This document shows positions 54,080 to 64,000 of a DNA stretch of 64,000 nt, piece by piece; positions within the stretch are counted from its first letter, which is position 1; each line of letters starts with the position of its first letter. The notes beneath the pieces were generated by a model that was given only the letters and a program-made list of their open reading frames with translations, made no database searches and had not been told where the DNA came from. The DNA comes from Xanthoparmelia taractica (lineage: Eukaryota; Ascomycota; Lecanoromycetes; Lecanorales; Parmeliaceae), in contig JANQBS010000051.1 of assembly GCA_033085395.1 (NCBI GenBank), positions 124,001 through 188,000 on the forward strand. Direction: 5' to 3'. A program made the translations under genes and the position numbers.

Positions 54080-55464
54080 TCATAAGTCATTAGATTTGCT
54101 GCTTATACAAAGGATTGCGTAGAAGGTCTTGTAAGGTGACGAGGTGTCTGGGCTTGAGATCAGCGTTCGTTCTGTCTTCCTTGATAAAAGATCCTGTTCG
54201 ACCTTCTCCGAATGGACCACCTGCGTCACAGTGACACCTGGCCCGTGCAGCGGCAGTTCCATATCGTCACCGACTCTGTCAGAGCTCCTTCCGCCATACT
54301 GAGAGCCTCGTATGTGCGTTCTCACGCCACCCAGGACCAGTGGCGGAGCATCCGGCGGCTCCTTACTTCTTGAACCCTTAGATTTTCTGCTCCAGAAGTT
54401 CCATGACGTAGAGCCGTTCTCGGCCGGGGTTCGGTACTTCATTGCTTGATGCGCGACAAATAAGGCTCTGAATGCAGTAACGGAGACTATAATAATCGCG
54501 ATGGCAGCTTCTAGGTCGTACCAGAAAAGGACCCATGCGGTGTCGATTGCGCCATTGCTAGTGCCTCCACCGGCGAGCCTAATAATGGAAATGACTATTG
54601 TGCAAATACTAAGGCAGAGAATTCCCCCCAGTGCGAGTTTGCGGCGCAATTCAATTCGGACATTCCAGAGAAGGAGGACTGGGATTGAGATGACTGGTCC
54701 ATTCATCAGCGTTCAAATTGGTGATCGCAAAGGCCAAGACTTACGGAAAGCGTCTGTAAAAATGTCCAAGATTGTGATGGACTTGAGCACCGCGTTTTGC
54801 CGCATATGAGCCGCTGGTGTTACGCATTTGACTTCAAGAACATTAGTAAAGATCCGGTGGTGATCTCGACCTGCAACAAGTGGTTGACCGACCAAATATT
54901 TCCTCATTCCAGTGGGCACAGATGATGAAGACGGCAAAGATCATGAGAAAAGATGTAGGAACCATCACTACAAAGATACACCACCACCAAGCCATCATCT
55001 TCTTTTGCCGCCGGAGAAGTTCCCGGAAGAAGAATAAGAAAGAGAACTTGACGCTGACAATAGCGGCTCCGAGGAGCGACGTGATAGCATCCTCGAGCTT
55101 CTCGCCCAATATGAGAAACGGGATGAAGTTTGGAGGCGGACTTTCCAAACCTGCTTCCACTCTTTCCTCCAAGTAGAAGTGTGGCATAGCGGCGTAGGTG
55201 ATCACGGTACCCGCCACGAAGGTAATTACAGCGAGCAGAAAGAAGCCATCGTCGATAGTGAAGCCATTTGACTTGTACGTGCGGGCGCGGATGGCGGTTC
55301 TGCCAACTGCTACAATCGACGATATGCCGAGGAAGATGCCTATGGAAGCCTGCGCTCGTGTGAGCTTAGGTCCAGTCAGACGGATCAGTGTGCGGGGTCA
55401 CCTGGAAGGATGTCTGGCCAATCTTTGGAGGCGCACTCGGCGCTACTGCAGGAGTACTCGACAT
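54080..55464 (-). CDS. Fungal rhodopsin-fold integral membrane protein (PTH11-related type)
   Basis: Exons 55464-55402, 55349-54893, 54831-54745 and 54693-54080 give 406 aa. Seven hydrophobic segments are visible: IGIFLGISSIVAVGRTAI, FFLLAVITFVAGTVITYA, a segment around SLLGAAIVSVKFSFLFFF, CIFVVMVPTSFLMIFAVFII, SITILDIFTDAF running into ISIPVLLLW, LALGGILCLSICTIVISII, and LEAAIAIIIVSVTAFRALF. TD-x4-SIPV-x2-LW and the surrounding order suit the fungal rhodopsin-domain family, whose members are putative receptors or membrane proteins mostly without known ligand. The C-terminal 130 residues are cytosolic-looking and Ser/Arg-rich. No CFEM domain precedes it. Confidence 0.85.
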
Positions 55465-57328
55465 GTTGACACTGGGCTTTTGAGACCGCCGTGTATTGAA
55501 AGTGGCGGCCGTTCTTGTAAAGATGAGTCACGAATCACTCATGAGTTGGCGGACTGCAAGAATATAAGAAGGGTGGAAACGGACGCGAGGGAAGCGGCAA
55601 AGACAATAGACATCATTTGGGGAGCGAATAGCGATAGCTTTTTAGCACAGACGGATGCTTGAACTATGGAATCCTCAAACTGCAATGCGACATGATGATG
55701 TCTTCGGGCTCAGCCATGATTGGCTCCAACCCACGTGAAGAATGCAGGAACCAAGCACTGCCGCAAGCACACACGAGGCACAGCATATGACCGCGGTCTG
55801 ATAAGATGTATGTCATTATATAACGGGCGGTAGATCTCGCTTTTATGGTTGGAATATGCGTCGGAGGTATAATCGGACATCTGGTTACAGTATGGCCGAA
55901 CCCTCCCGACTTTTCCCTTCCGCATGGCTCGCTCCGTAGGTCCCTCAGTTGAGCGGAAAAATCCCTGCGAGCATTGATCTGATCCAACCAGCTCTTCTCG
56001 ATTGACAATTCTGAAAACCTTGACCAGCAATTCCAGACGCTTCCTCGAAACATCTCATTATCTGTGTAGATGCAACTTGGTCCGAAGCCTTGGAAATTGC
56101 GATAGGAGAGGGTTGCGTGGGAAAATCATTGGCAGAGCTCGGAGAGCATGCCGCTTTGCGAGCTGCTTAATTTCTCGTGTAAAGGTATACGAAGTACATA
56201 CGAAGTACACGTGTGGGCGAAGGCGTATGGAAAAGGTGGAGGGTGTTGGAATTGGGCCCCCAATTTTGGTGTTGGTGTTGGTGTGGGGCCTAGGATTCCC
56301 GGCCTTCTTGCGGGTAACCCCTATTTTTGTATGTTAAATAGTCCTGCTCCAGGGGAGCCTCAATCAATCCATCTTCAACATCTTCCACAGAGGGGAATCT
56401 AAAACTTATTCTAATGACAAGGCTCTGGTGTGGCCATAACGATCCTGCTATATGATTGGCCTGCAAAGCGAGGAACGAGTGTAGGGGGCACAGGTGGTAT
56501 GAGAGTCTGATATTCCGAGACTAAATAGAAGAGGAAGTTCTGGATGTGACATCAGTCGCCGAATCTGAAGAAGACTATGCTAGATTGAATGGAAGGGAGC
56601 GAAGCCGACTGGGAAGGGAGCCTCGACGCCTTCTTCTACAGGAGGCTTGACCATGGGGGAGCTAAGTATGGGACTTGAGCTGCTGCAATATTGGCAGAAG
56701 TGCTTGTGAGGGATGCTATCGAGGATTCCGCTGGGCCATATCACTCTTAGAGCTTTGGATATCCGAGTAGCATCTGATGTTCTATATCAACGCTGCTCTT
56801 TCCTTGCTCTCATGAAAGACGAAAATGAGAACGCTACTGTTGGCATCAGAGGGTCGCCATCTGTTCAACTAATCATTGGAAAGCTCATGTCTAGAAACAA
56901 GGTAGACGTCGTTGCCTTAACCACAACGAACGGTTTGCATCGAGAGGGAAAGAGCAATGCGATGGCTCTGCTCACTGAGTAACAAATCAGACCTAAGCAT
57001 ATAGGAATGATGGTGAATTGTTCATAGCGAGAGCGGCGTACGTCCTGTGATTGAATGCTTTCGCCAAAAGATGGTCTCAACGGCCGAGGGGTAATGAGCT
57101 AGTTTCCGCCAAGCCCACAATTACCCACCTTGGATTAGTGTCTCGCTAAATAAAGAGGCTTTGCCATTATGCGCACAACCATCTACTTTATGATCATCTC
57201 AGACAACGTGCTTAAGGTAATTTGCAAAGAAGGCTTCAGTAACTTCTCAACCAGTCAAGAATCATTCCCGGGTGTTCTTCGCTATTCTTTCAGACGACAC
57301 TGTGCAGTCCTCTATCTTTTCAAAGACA
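55465..57328. other. 1.9-kb intergenic region
   Basis: Short ORFs only (for example 55664-56053 minus and 56713-56982 plus), with no domain recognised. A GTTGGTGTTGG repeat lies near 56268-56285. It includes the promoters of the 7TM and F-box genes. Confidence 0.5.
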
Positions 57329-58546
57329 ATGCGTTTTTTACAACAACGCCGCAGGAATGTCAACCACACTCCGCAGTCTCAACGAGTCAAGCGATCTCCC
57401 AAATCTGGATGTTTCGACCTACTACCTCGGGAACTTCTTCACTACATCGTAACCTGGCTCTCTCCAAGCTCCGCTGCATCCTTGACACTGTGTAATCATA
57501 CTTTGATGCACATCCTTGGAACCCAACATCTACTATCCATCAGCCCACGTCATCTAGAAACACATGGCCTAGCAACTTTTGAAGAGAGCGCCCTTTTTTT
57601 AAGAGGTCTCGCTCGAGATCTTCCAGCAGCTTCGAATTATTACTGTTATCATTGCCACAAGATTCATCTTCTCCATCTCCAAAAAAGGAGAACTGTTGCT
57701 AGACAGACAAGATACGTGCAAGATTTCTGGGCCCCGAAAAGTGAAAGGCTCTTCAACACTGTACTCAACAGTCTATGTCAAAAAGGTCAAACCGTATATA
57801 ACGGAAGTCTCTATAGCAATGCAAATACCATCGAAATCTATCACCGTCAATTCTTCTTCGAGCATGTACAACTGGTCATGGAATTACATCGACGAGGCTT
57901 CTCACATCTTTCAAAAGCTTATCTTGATCGTTTATCACTTAAAACCAAGCAGGTAATCAGGATGACTAGTGACAGGCATCAAGGTTGCCGCTTCTTCGAA
58001 CCTCGGATCGTGAATTATCAAATGATAGTGCGATCTCAGTCTTGGATAGCCATACCTTTCCACGATGAACTCGATATCGATAGACAGTTCCGATTGCCGG
58101 AGTTCCTCTACAATACGAGAGTATGTGTACATCTGGATTTATGGAAGCATGAAAATAGGCTCACTGAAATCCTTCGCTGCAAATTGAAACACGCGCGATC
58201 TCAAATATCGTCGTGTATTGATTGCGCAGAGAACATTATGTGTCCAATGTGCCCTACTGAGATACAAGTAAACGTCGAACCATTCGCTAAGAAGTCTAAG
58301 ATCGAGGGTATCATGCTCATTGTCACCAGATGGCAACTACTGGGAGACGGTATTTCTCCATTTGAGAAACATTGGGCGCATCGACTGCAAGAGCGATGTG
58401 AGCCGTGGCCCTGGCTTGAAGGCGCTTATATCAAAAAGGCTTTTGAAAACCACCCTGGGATATCATGGGACTCGATTCTAGATGCCGGCGAGGCGTGGAA
58501 GCTTATAAGGCGAGCAAACAGCTCTGGATTTCGGCGAGGCGGGTAG
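57329..58546 (+). CDS. F-box protein
   Basis: Single exon, 405 aa from the ATG at 57329 (MRFLQQRRRNV); the frame is open to 57272 but only with a GTG. The F-box near residues 28-60 reads CFDLLPRELLHYIVTWLSP followed by SSAASLTLCNHTLMHILG. F-box proteins link substrates to SCF ubiquitin ligases through Skp1. The remainder has Cys pairs (YYCYHCHKIH and CIDCAENIMCPMCP) but no WD40 or leucine-rich repeats that I can see. This matches the large family of short fungal F-box proteins of unknown target. Codons and base composition look ordinary. Confidence 0.82.
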   Translation: MRFLQQRRRNVNHTPQSQRVKRSPKSGCFDLLPRELLHYIVTWLSPSSAASLTLCNHTLMHILGTQHLLSISPRHLETHGLATFEESALFLRGLARDLPAASNYYCYHCHKIHLLHLQKRRTVARQTRYVQDFWAPKSERLFNTVLNSLCQKGQTVYNGSLYSNANTIEIYHRQFFFEHVQLVMELHRRGFSHLSKAYLDRLSLKTKQVIRMTSDRHQGCRFFEPRIVNYQMIVRSQSWIAIPFHDELDIDRQFRLPEFLYNTRVCVHLDLWKHENRLTEILRCKLKHARSQISSCIDCAENIMCPMCPTEIQVNVEPFAKKSKIEGIMLIVTRWQLLGDGISPFEKHWAHRLQERCEPWPWLEGAYIKKAFENHPGISWDSILDAGEAWKLIRRANSSGFRRGG

Positions 58547-61316
58547 GCTGAAAGGAGAGCATAAGGATGACTTCAAAGGTTCACCAAAATCTCGCAGAGC
58601 GGCATTGTTTGAAAGGTATTCTGCCTTCCTCGTGTCCCAATGGGCATCATCGCCTCCTTAGGGATCGACTCTGACCTCCCTCTGGACCAACACGAGTCTA
58701 TGCTCTTGTGTGTTCTTGCACTGCACCCATTGTACCATGTCAACATTGGGCCATTGTCCGCCAGCATCATCTCTTTCGATCTCGAAGCTCGCTTGGATGG
58801 GGAGGAAGGCTTGTCGGTCGATAACATGCTATCTATCTTCTCGGGGTTTCCCTCTGGTCAGAGAGGTCGACGGCCAGTCTTAGAATGCTTGCTTACTTAC
58901 CAAAGGTGATTCTGTCATATCTGTGGCTGAGATCTCTCGGCTCTTTCGCCTACAAGTAGTAACGACAGGTTCGTAGCCAGCACCACGTACAGGTGGATCT
59001 CAATCGCTGACCGCACCCCCCTCATTTTCAATCATTGGGGGGTGCCCCGGCCAGGTACTATTACCTAGCCGGGACCCTAGCGTGCAGTCAGTCCTCGGAC
59101 ATGGGCTGGCAGGGGAGGAAGGAGGGGAGTGGGGTGGGTGGTAGGGGGAAAGGGATAGGAAGTAGCGGGATGGGGCTTCTTGCTGTTGAGCAGCTTCAGC
59201 TCATCCCGGATCTCCCGCAGGTAGTGCAGGTCCATCTCACCAAGCTCAACATTCTGCGGGGGTGGCTTACCTCTGAAATGTTTCCACCCAAAGCAGTGCG
59301 CAAAAAGAAAACAAACGGCCACAAGGCCAAACGTTCCACCAATGATGGTAAAGACACCGGCAACTACAGTAAATGTATTGTTCGTCGACGTCTTTAAGGC
59401 TTTACCTTGAAGAGAGAATGTTTTGGAAGGAGCACCGCGTATTTATACTCGAGGGTCGCCACTGGCGCGATTCCCCAGATTATCTCTCTGGGAGTTGCCA
59501 AGCAAAACAATGCTCAGAAGCTTGCCCAAATGCTGGCTTGGTTGATGGCACTGCGAACACCCTATCAAAATATCTTATCAGGATTGAGGAGAAGAGCAAG
59601 CAAGGACCAATCAATTTCTAGATCCCATGTCAGGAAGCAGAGCAGGAGACTCGTTATTCTTGTTGAGATACCCACGACAATCATGATACATATGGCTTTT
59701 GCGAGCTCTTCCAGTCATTTGGCTTCTTCGATCTAACATATCACCGTCAAATTCTACTTAGAGGCTCAGAAAGGGGAAAAGAGAGGGCAAAAGAGCTTCT
59801 CGCTTCTCTCTTCATTCAAATTTAGCCTCCATACTTTACTATTCTACTCGAAAGCCGCTTTTTGGGTCGGCTGCCTTTGAACTTCGTGTTTCCTTTCATA
59901 CAGTCCTTTCCCACCTTGCCTGGCAATGCAATCCTTGTCAAGCAATCCAACCACTTTCTCAAAATGGTCATTCGTGTCGAACACCGCCTTTCTTGGGCTT
60001 CATATTTTACCTGCAATCCATCCATTTGAACCAAGCCAAGTTTCAAGCATCACACCGAGGTCCACCATCTTTTCCGTCGCGTGCTAAGACATCAGGAGCG
60101 TTCCCAACTCCGCAATTGCAGATCGGACACACATCTTCTATATATCTCCTACTGCACGACCTGCACGACCAACAGTCAAGTAGCCTTGGGAATTCTAATG
60201 GACTTTGTCAAGTCTCCGGTAATTACAACATACGTAACCATCATTTCATGGGCGTTTACATTTCAAGCTAGACTTGAAGAAGTAGAGAGAGAAATGTGTG
60301 ACATAGCGCTCCAGGTGAAACTCGAGTATTAGCTGCAAATGGTATTTGCTAATTTACGAATGGTTGGTCAGCTGTTCGCTGATTCGACATCGGACTGTGA
60401 AACCTGTTCACTGTCCCAGATTGCGGTCCTTGGCTGTTGTCTTCCTAACACCTCTTCATGTCGCCTATAGGGAAATGCCTTTGACGTCTTAGACTTCAAA
60501 GATCTGCGTATTAAAGGTATCATCTCATGTAAGGCGTTATGTATTCGACTCTTAGCTGATACTTGAGATTTAATAAGCATCCTGCGAATGAGTACATTTC
60601 TCTTAACCAAACCGGATGACGCTCACGGCATCAAATAGTAACAGAAACATACTGAACCTCGAGAGCATCTCGATAAGCTGAAGTAGACACAAAGAATCTT
60701 TCTTGGCGGCTAGACATTACACTAATCTTACAAAATGAGAAAAACGCCAGCTATCAAAATGAAGTTCACGCAGCAGCTGCACTTGCCGAAGCCAAGTGCA
60801 ATCTACCCACAGATATTAAGCTTGAAAATAGATAGTAAGATCTCGTCAATCAGCTGCCTAGCCCGAAATGTCCTTAAAGGGTATAAGCTTCTTCCCCGAA
60901 CGAAGACCGATGGGACGCAACTTCTTTTCGCCCCACAATGCTCGCATATATGCCCATGTTCCTTCATCTTCCAATAATCATCAACAATTTAGGCTCAGGG
61001 TATATGAGTCGGCAGAAAGGCTCGCCGGAAGCCCTTAATATCTCCAACGATAAACATAAACGCTCCGAACATTGGTTTGCCTCTGCGGACAAACATCACG
61101 CTTCCGCATGTAGGGTGTTTAAGAGTATCTTCACGCAGGGACGGACTCATTACTCTTTGGTAGATATCAACAAGAATCATTTGCAGTCGTGTCCCAAAAG
61201 AGTTGCCACCTTTTCGACGATCTCCGATGACAAGACGCGGTTTTGCTGAAAGAGCTGTAGGTCTCCATGTATTCCTCGAATTCGTCGGAACATCGATCTA
61301 ACTCTGCAACAACAGA
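58547..61316. other. 2.8-kb region with weak coding hints
   Basis: Contains a minus-strand open stretch (about 59390-59077) with one good membrane segment (FTVVAGVFTIIGGTFGLVAV) and a Pro-rich tail, plus TATAAAT at about 59439-59445 upstream on the same strand, but no ATG in the frame. Other ORFs (58640-58909, 60081-60332, 60735-60977 plus) have no recognised domain. I annotate no gene here. Confidence 0.4.
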
Positions 61317-61642
61317 ATGGCTATCTGTGATTGTTGCCGAGGTTGGCGCTGTGTTTCATGGGTCTGCCATTGTTGTGACGGTCATGGCGGTTTCAGTTTC
61401 ACTATAGATTGCTATACCTGTAGTGCCACAGGTCAAATGACGGTGGACGGAGAGACTACTCAGTGCCCGCACTGTGACGGAGTGGGAACCTGGTCAGCCT
61501 GGGTGGAGTGTTTGGACGAATGCTCTGATGGATATATCATAGCACCTTGCCCAGATTGCATGACCGATGGAGGTAGGTACCGAAGCTCATAGTCCATAAT
61601 GCAGATGTGCGGTGCTAATCCTTGGGAATAGAACAATCATAA
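61317..61642 (+). CDS. Small DnaJ-type cysteine-rich zinc protein without J domain
   Basis: Exons 61317-61572 and 61632-61642 give 88 aa; without the intron the frame stops at 61592 (91 aa). The intron (GTAGGT, CTAAT branch, ATAG) has good signals, but only four residues depend on it. The protein is almost entirely zinc-ligand repeats of the DnaJ central domain type: CHCCDGHG, CYTCSATG, CPHCDGVG and CPDCMTDG, with an irregular first pair CDCC and an extra CLDEC. In DnaJ proteins these form two zinc centres that bind unfolded substrate. Here no J domain, Gly/Phe linker or C-terminal substrate domain is encoded, so it cannot act as a classical Hsp40. Function unknown. Confidence 0.7.
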
Positions 61643-64000
61643 CTGGCCTGATGGTTCGCACCTGGAACAACTCCATTACTTTTTCGGTTGTACATGAGAG
61701 GAGAAAGACGAGGCATTTTTGGGATGTCCTTTTGCGATTAGTATTGCTCGGTTGGCGCCTATTCACGTCGGGTGTGAAGGTATTTCCCAAGACGACCAAA
61801 AGTGTTCCCGTTTCCGACTGAGCACTCTTCCGTAGTAATTGGGAGCCCTTTGAAAACAGATTATAATCCAGGTCTTGTTCTGTCAGCAAAGAAGCACCAG
61901 ACTCTTCATTTCACTCATTCATGATGAAACACCTATCCCCAGCAGACTCAGCGACCATCGTAAAACCAACGACGGAGCGCAAGCACGCTAGACCTACTTC
62001 CGACATGTGACCAGTCCAACATTCTCGTCATTATCTTACTCGTTCAGAAGACCATCCATCCCAATTTCCCACTCCCATCCCACCCATTTTTGCTCCCTCC
62101 TCTCACTCCTTCTCCCTTTCCATCCTCCTACTCACCCACCTACCACAACAGAAATCCTCTGCACTCCACGCCTGTCCCCCCTCTCTCGTCCGCCCCCTCT
62201 TCTCCTCCCGCAACTCCACCATCCGCCACCTCCAATCCCGAGGGTTGGCAGAGCTGCGTTTGTTGGAGAAGGACAGTGGCGTTAGCATGCTGGGGTTCCA
62301 AAGTCCTTTCGAGCAATAATGGCCGCGGCAGTGGCGACAAGGAAGAATTCATATCTTCGCTTTAGAAGAAATGGTCGTTGGTGAGTGACGATTCAAACAA
62401 TGCCTTTTCTCGACCGGTGAGAATACCTAAGAGCAACCACAATAATAGGCTTTTTCCGATGGCGCAATGAACACAATGTACATAGAAGTCAAGTTAAAGC
62501 CTTCATTCCAGCAGCGTTATAAGTAAGCATCGTCTCAATTCCTGCTTCTTTAATACTGTTCTTCACATCAACAACAGAAACCCACCTTCACCAGCACCCA
62601 TGAAAAATTCCACACACTCCACCCACCAATCACAAAAACGACAAACACACCACTTCGCAACAAGACAACCGAGTTCTCCGCCCGGCTTCCCTGAATCTCC
62701 ATCTTCAAATCAGACCTCCCACAAGACGGGCAATGCATAATTAATCCGCAAGGTCCCCTACGGAAACGCCCCGACGAATCCGCAATCTGGCTACCATGCA
62801 AGACATGTCATTTCTACTCCGAATGTATAGCAACTTGGCGCTCGCCATAAAAACAAGAGAAAGAACAACACCCGCCCCTACTGCCGGCATGAATTCCGGG
62901 ACCTTCCAGCCTGGAGATCACACGTGATGCGCCACCCTACCACGAGCTTATGGAATGGCTCCTCTCTCACTTCCGCCTCTCTTCGGCCTATCGACGACAC
63001 AGCAGTCAGCGGATTTGGTGCTCAGGTGCGGGGACGATGTCCGTCGCCATTGCGATATCGCCACCGCAGACACCGCGGTCTTTGCTCAGTAGAAAATTAA
63101 ACCATTTTCGAAGTTCTTGCGCTTGCATGAGGACGTGGGTTTAGAGGCCGGATCCCGCGAGTGGAGGGATGCGAGGGAATAGAGCGGTCATGGGGCGGGA
63201 TGAGGACAGCGTGGCGCACGGGTCTTAAGGCGCCGTGACTAAGTGCGGGAGTCCTGCCTTCCAGTATTTTGAGGGTGTGGGGTAGATATGGATGTGGAAG
63301 AGGGTGTCAGAGAGCGGTTTCGGCTTGAGGTCTGTTCGTACAACTTCGGTGTTGGGGACGTTGAGGTATGGAGAGGTGTTTTTGTATCAGTCAGATGCGG
63401 CCGCGTGGCTAGACGGAGCTGCCGAAAGAGATCAGGAAGAGGGTAAGGCAGCTAGCTGCATCATCGAGTGTTTGAGGAATGGATCAATGGTATAACGCGA
63501 AGCCGTTATAAGATCCACGTCATGAAACAACTTTGGCGTGTCATATATCGCAACCTCCCATGTAGCGTATAGGGAGAGATGGCCGATACTAAGGTTTCCA
63601 TAATTTCAATCTAAGTAGTATTGGCGGGACGTCCAGAGTTGCTCACTCCTGATAAAGAGCAGTGGTTGTTCTGGGAGATGAGGTAGAAGAAAGCGTTCGA
63701 GCAGTCGAGGAGACAGGGCATGGTGGATGACTGCGAGCTCTGGATGAATCATTGGGAGAAGGGTCGTCTTTCGATGCGCAGGGTGATAATGAAGAGTGGG
63801 ATGAGCTGCCGGAGAACCAAAGCTGGTATGCTGATTCGTATCAACTTTGCCAGAGGGGAAACACGGTAGTAATTTAGTTGAAAAGTGATCTTTGTGGTAT
63901 TGGAAATGCTTGACTTCACTGAAATGATTGGGCAAGCTAAATATCCAAAATTTGATAGCTGCAAGTTCTAGAGTTATCCTGCAACATCGGATCACGATCC
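61643..64000. other. Right end of window, no supported gene
   Basis: Pyrimidine-rich CCTCC/CCACC sequence at 62040-62230 and only short ORFs. A minus-strand 77-codon frame (62801-62568) has one CPSCG and a hydrophobic stretch. A minus-strand 129-codon frame (63995-63606) and a plus-strand frame at 63292-63495 have no recognisable domain. These could be fragments of genes continuing outside or degenerate sequence. Confidence 0.4.

Noticed and set aside
59077..59400. Single-pass membrane protein gene on the minus strand
   Set aside because: Good membrane segment and an upstream TATAAAT, but no ATG and no credible first exon.
62568..62801. 77-codon minus-strand ORF with CPSCG
   Set aside because: One Cys pair and a hydrophobic stretch are too little, and its start codon is not ATG.
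1..64000. tRNA, rRNA or CRISPR array
   Set aside because: I looked for T-loop-like GTTCRA sequences with flanking stems and for regularly spaced repeats; none was convincing. A tRNAscan-type search would settle it.

Overview
The window reads as nuclear DNA of a filamentous ascomycete (Pezizomycotina; a Dothideomycete-like fungus is my best guess). Almost every recognisable gene is split by short 45-190 nt introns with GT(or GC)...CTRAC/CTAAT...AG signals. Genes lie on both strands without operons, and the marker genes are eukaryotic and fungal: mitochondrial Lon, NOT2, a mitochondrial L29 ribosomal protein, Rab GDI, a stearoyl-CoA desaturase fused to cytochrome b5, and a fungal rhodopsin-fold membrane protein. 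I saw no bacterial, phage or CRISPR features and no convincing tRNA or rRNA.

Left block (1-20.3 kb), mostly housekeeping. Nitronate monooxygenase (317-1560 +); a disordered protein with a Cys/His tail (1793-3379 -); an unrecognised two-exon candidate (3876-4510 -); mitochondrial Lon protease (5396-8731 +); a kinase-like protein with a DIN motif in place of DFG (10556-13099 +); a seven-exon metallo-beta-lactamase-fold protein (13771-15898 +); NOT2 of the CCR4-NOT complex (16586-19213 -); and head-to-head with it the mitochondrial ribosomal protein uL29m (19398-20337 +).

Middle block (20.3-35.9 kb), accessory and largely dead. It holds remnants of a DHA2-type drug/toxin-efflux MFS transporter, an amidase, an unrecognised protein and two adjacent cytochrome P450s, all broken by stops, frameshifts or a lost splice acceptor. 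The one intact gene is a reductase closely resembling tetrahydroxynaphthalene reductases (29029-29953 -). Transporter, P450s, amidase and polyketide-type ketoreductase together look like a decayed secondary-metabolite gene cluster. The block ends close to a short telomere-like CCCTAA repeat.

Right block (35.9-64 kb). Rab GDI (35960-37730 +); a BTB/POZ protein carrying two compensating frame shifts (38431-39210 +); a MOB/phocein protein (40488-42122 -) that shares an 81-bp divergent promoter with a COG0523/CobW GTPase (42204-43653 +); the OLE1-type delta-9 desaturase (44128-45737 -); a Ser/Thr kinase with an acidic Gly-Asp tail (48007-50306 +); a CYP52-like P450 (51263-53132 -); a rhodopsin-fold 7TM protein (54080-55464 -); an F-box protein (57329-58546 +); and a small stand-alone DnaJ-type zinc protein (61317-61642 +). 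The last 2 kb has no gene I can support.

I assembled all exon models by eye from splice consensus, reading frame and family conservation; boundaries are therefore inferences, although each model given with exons keeps frame throughout.
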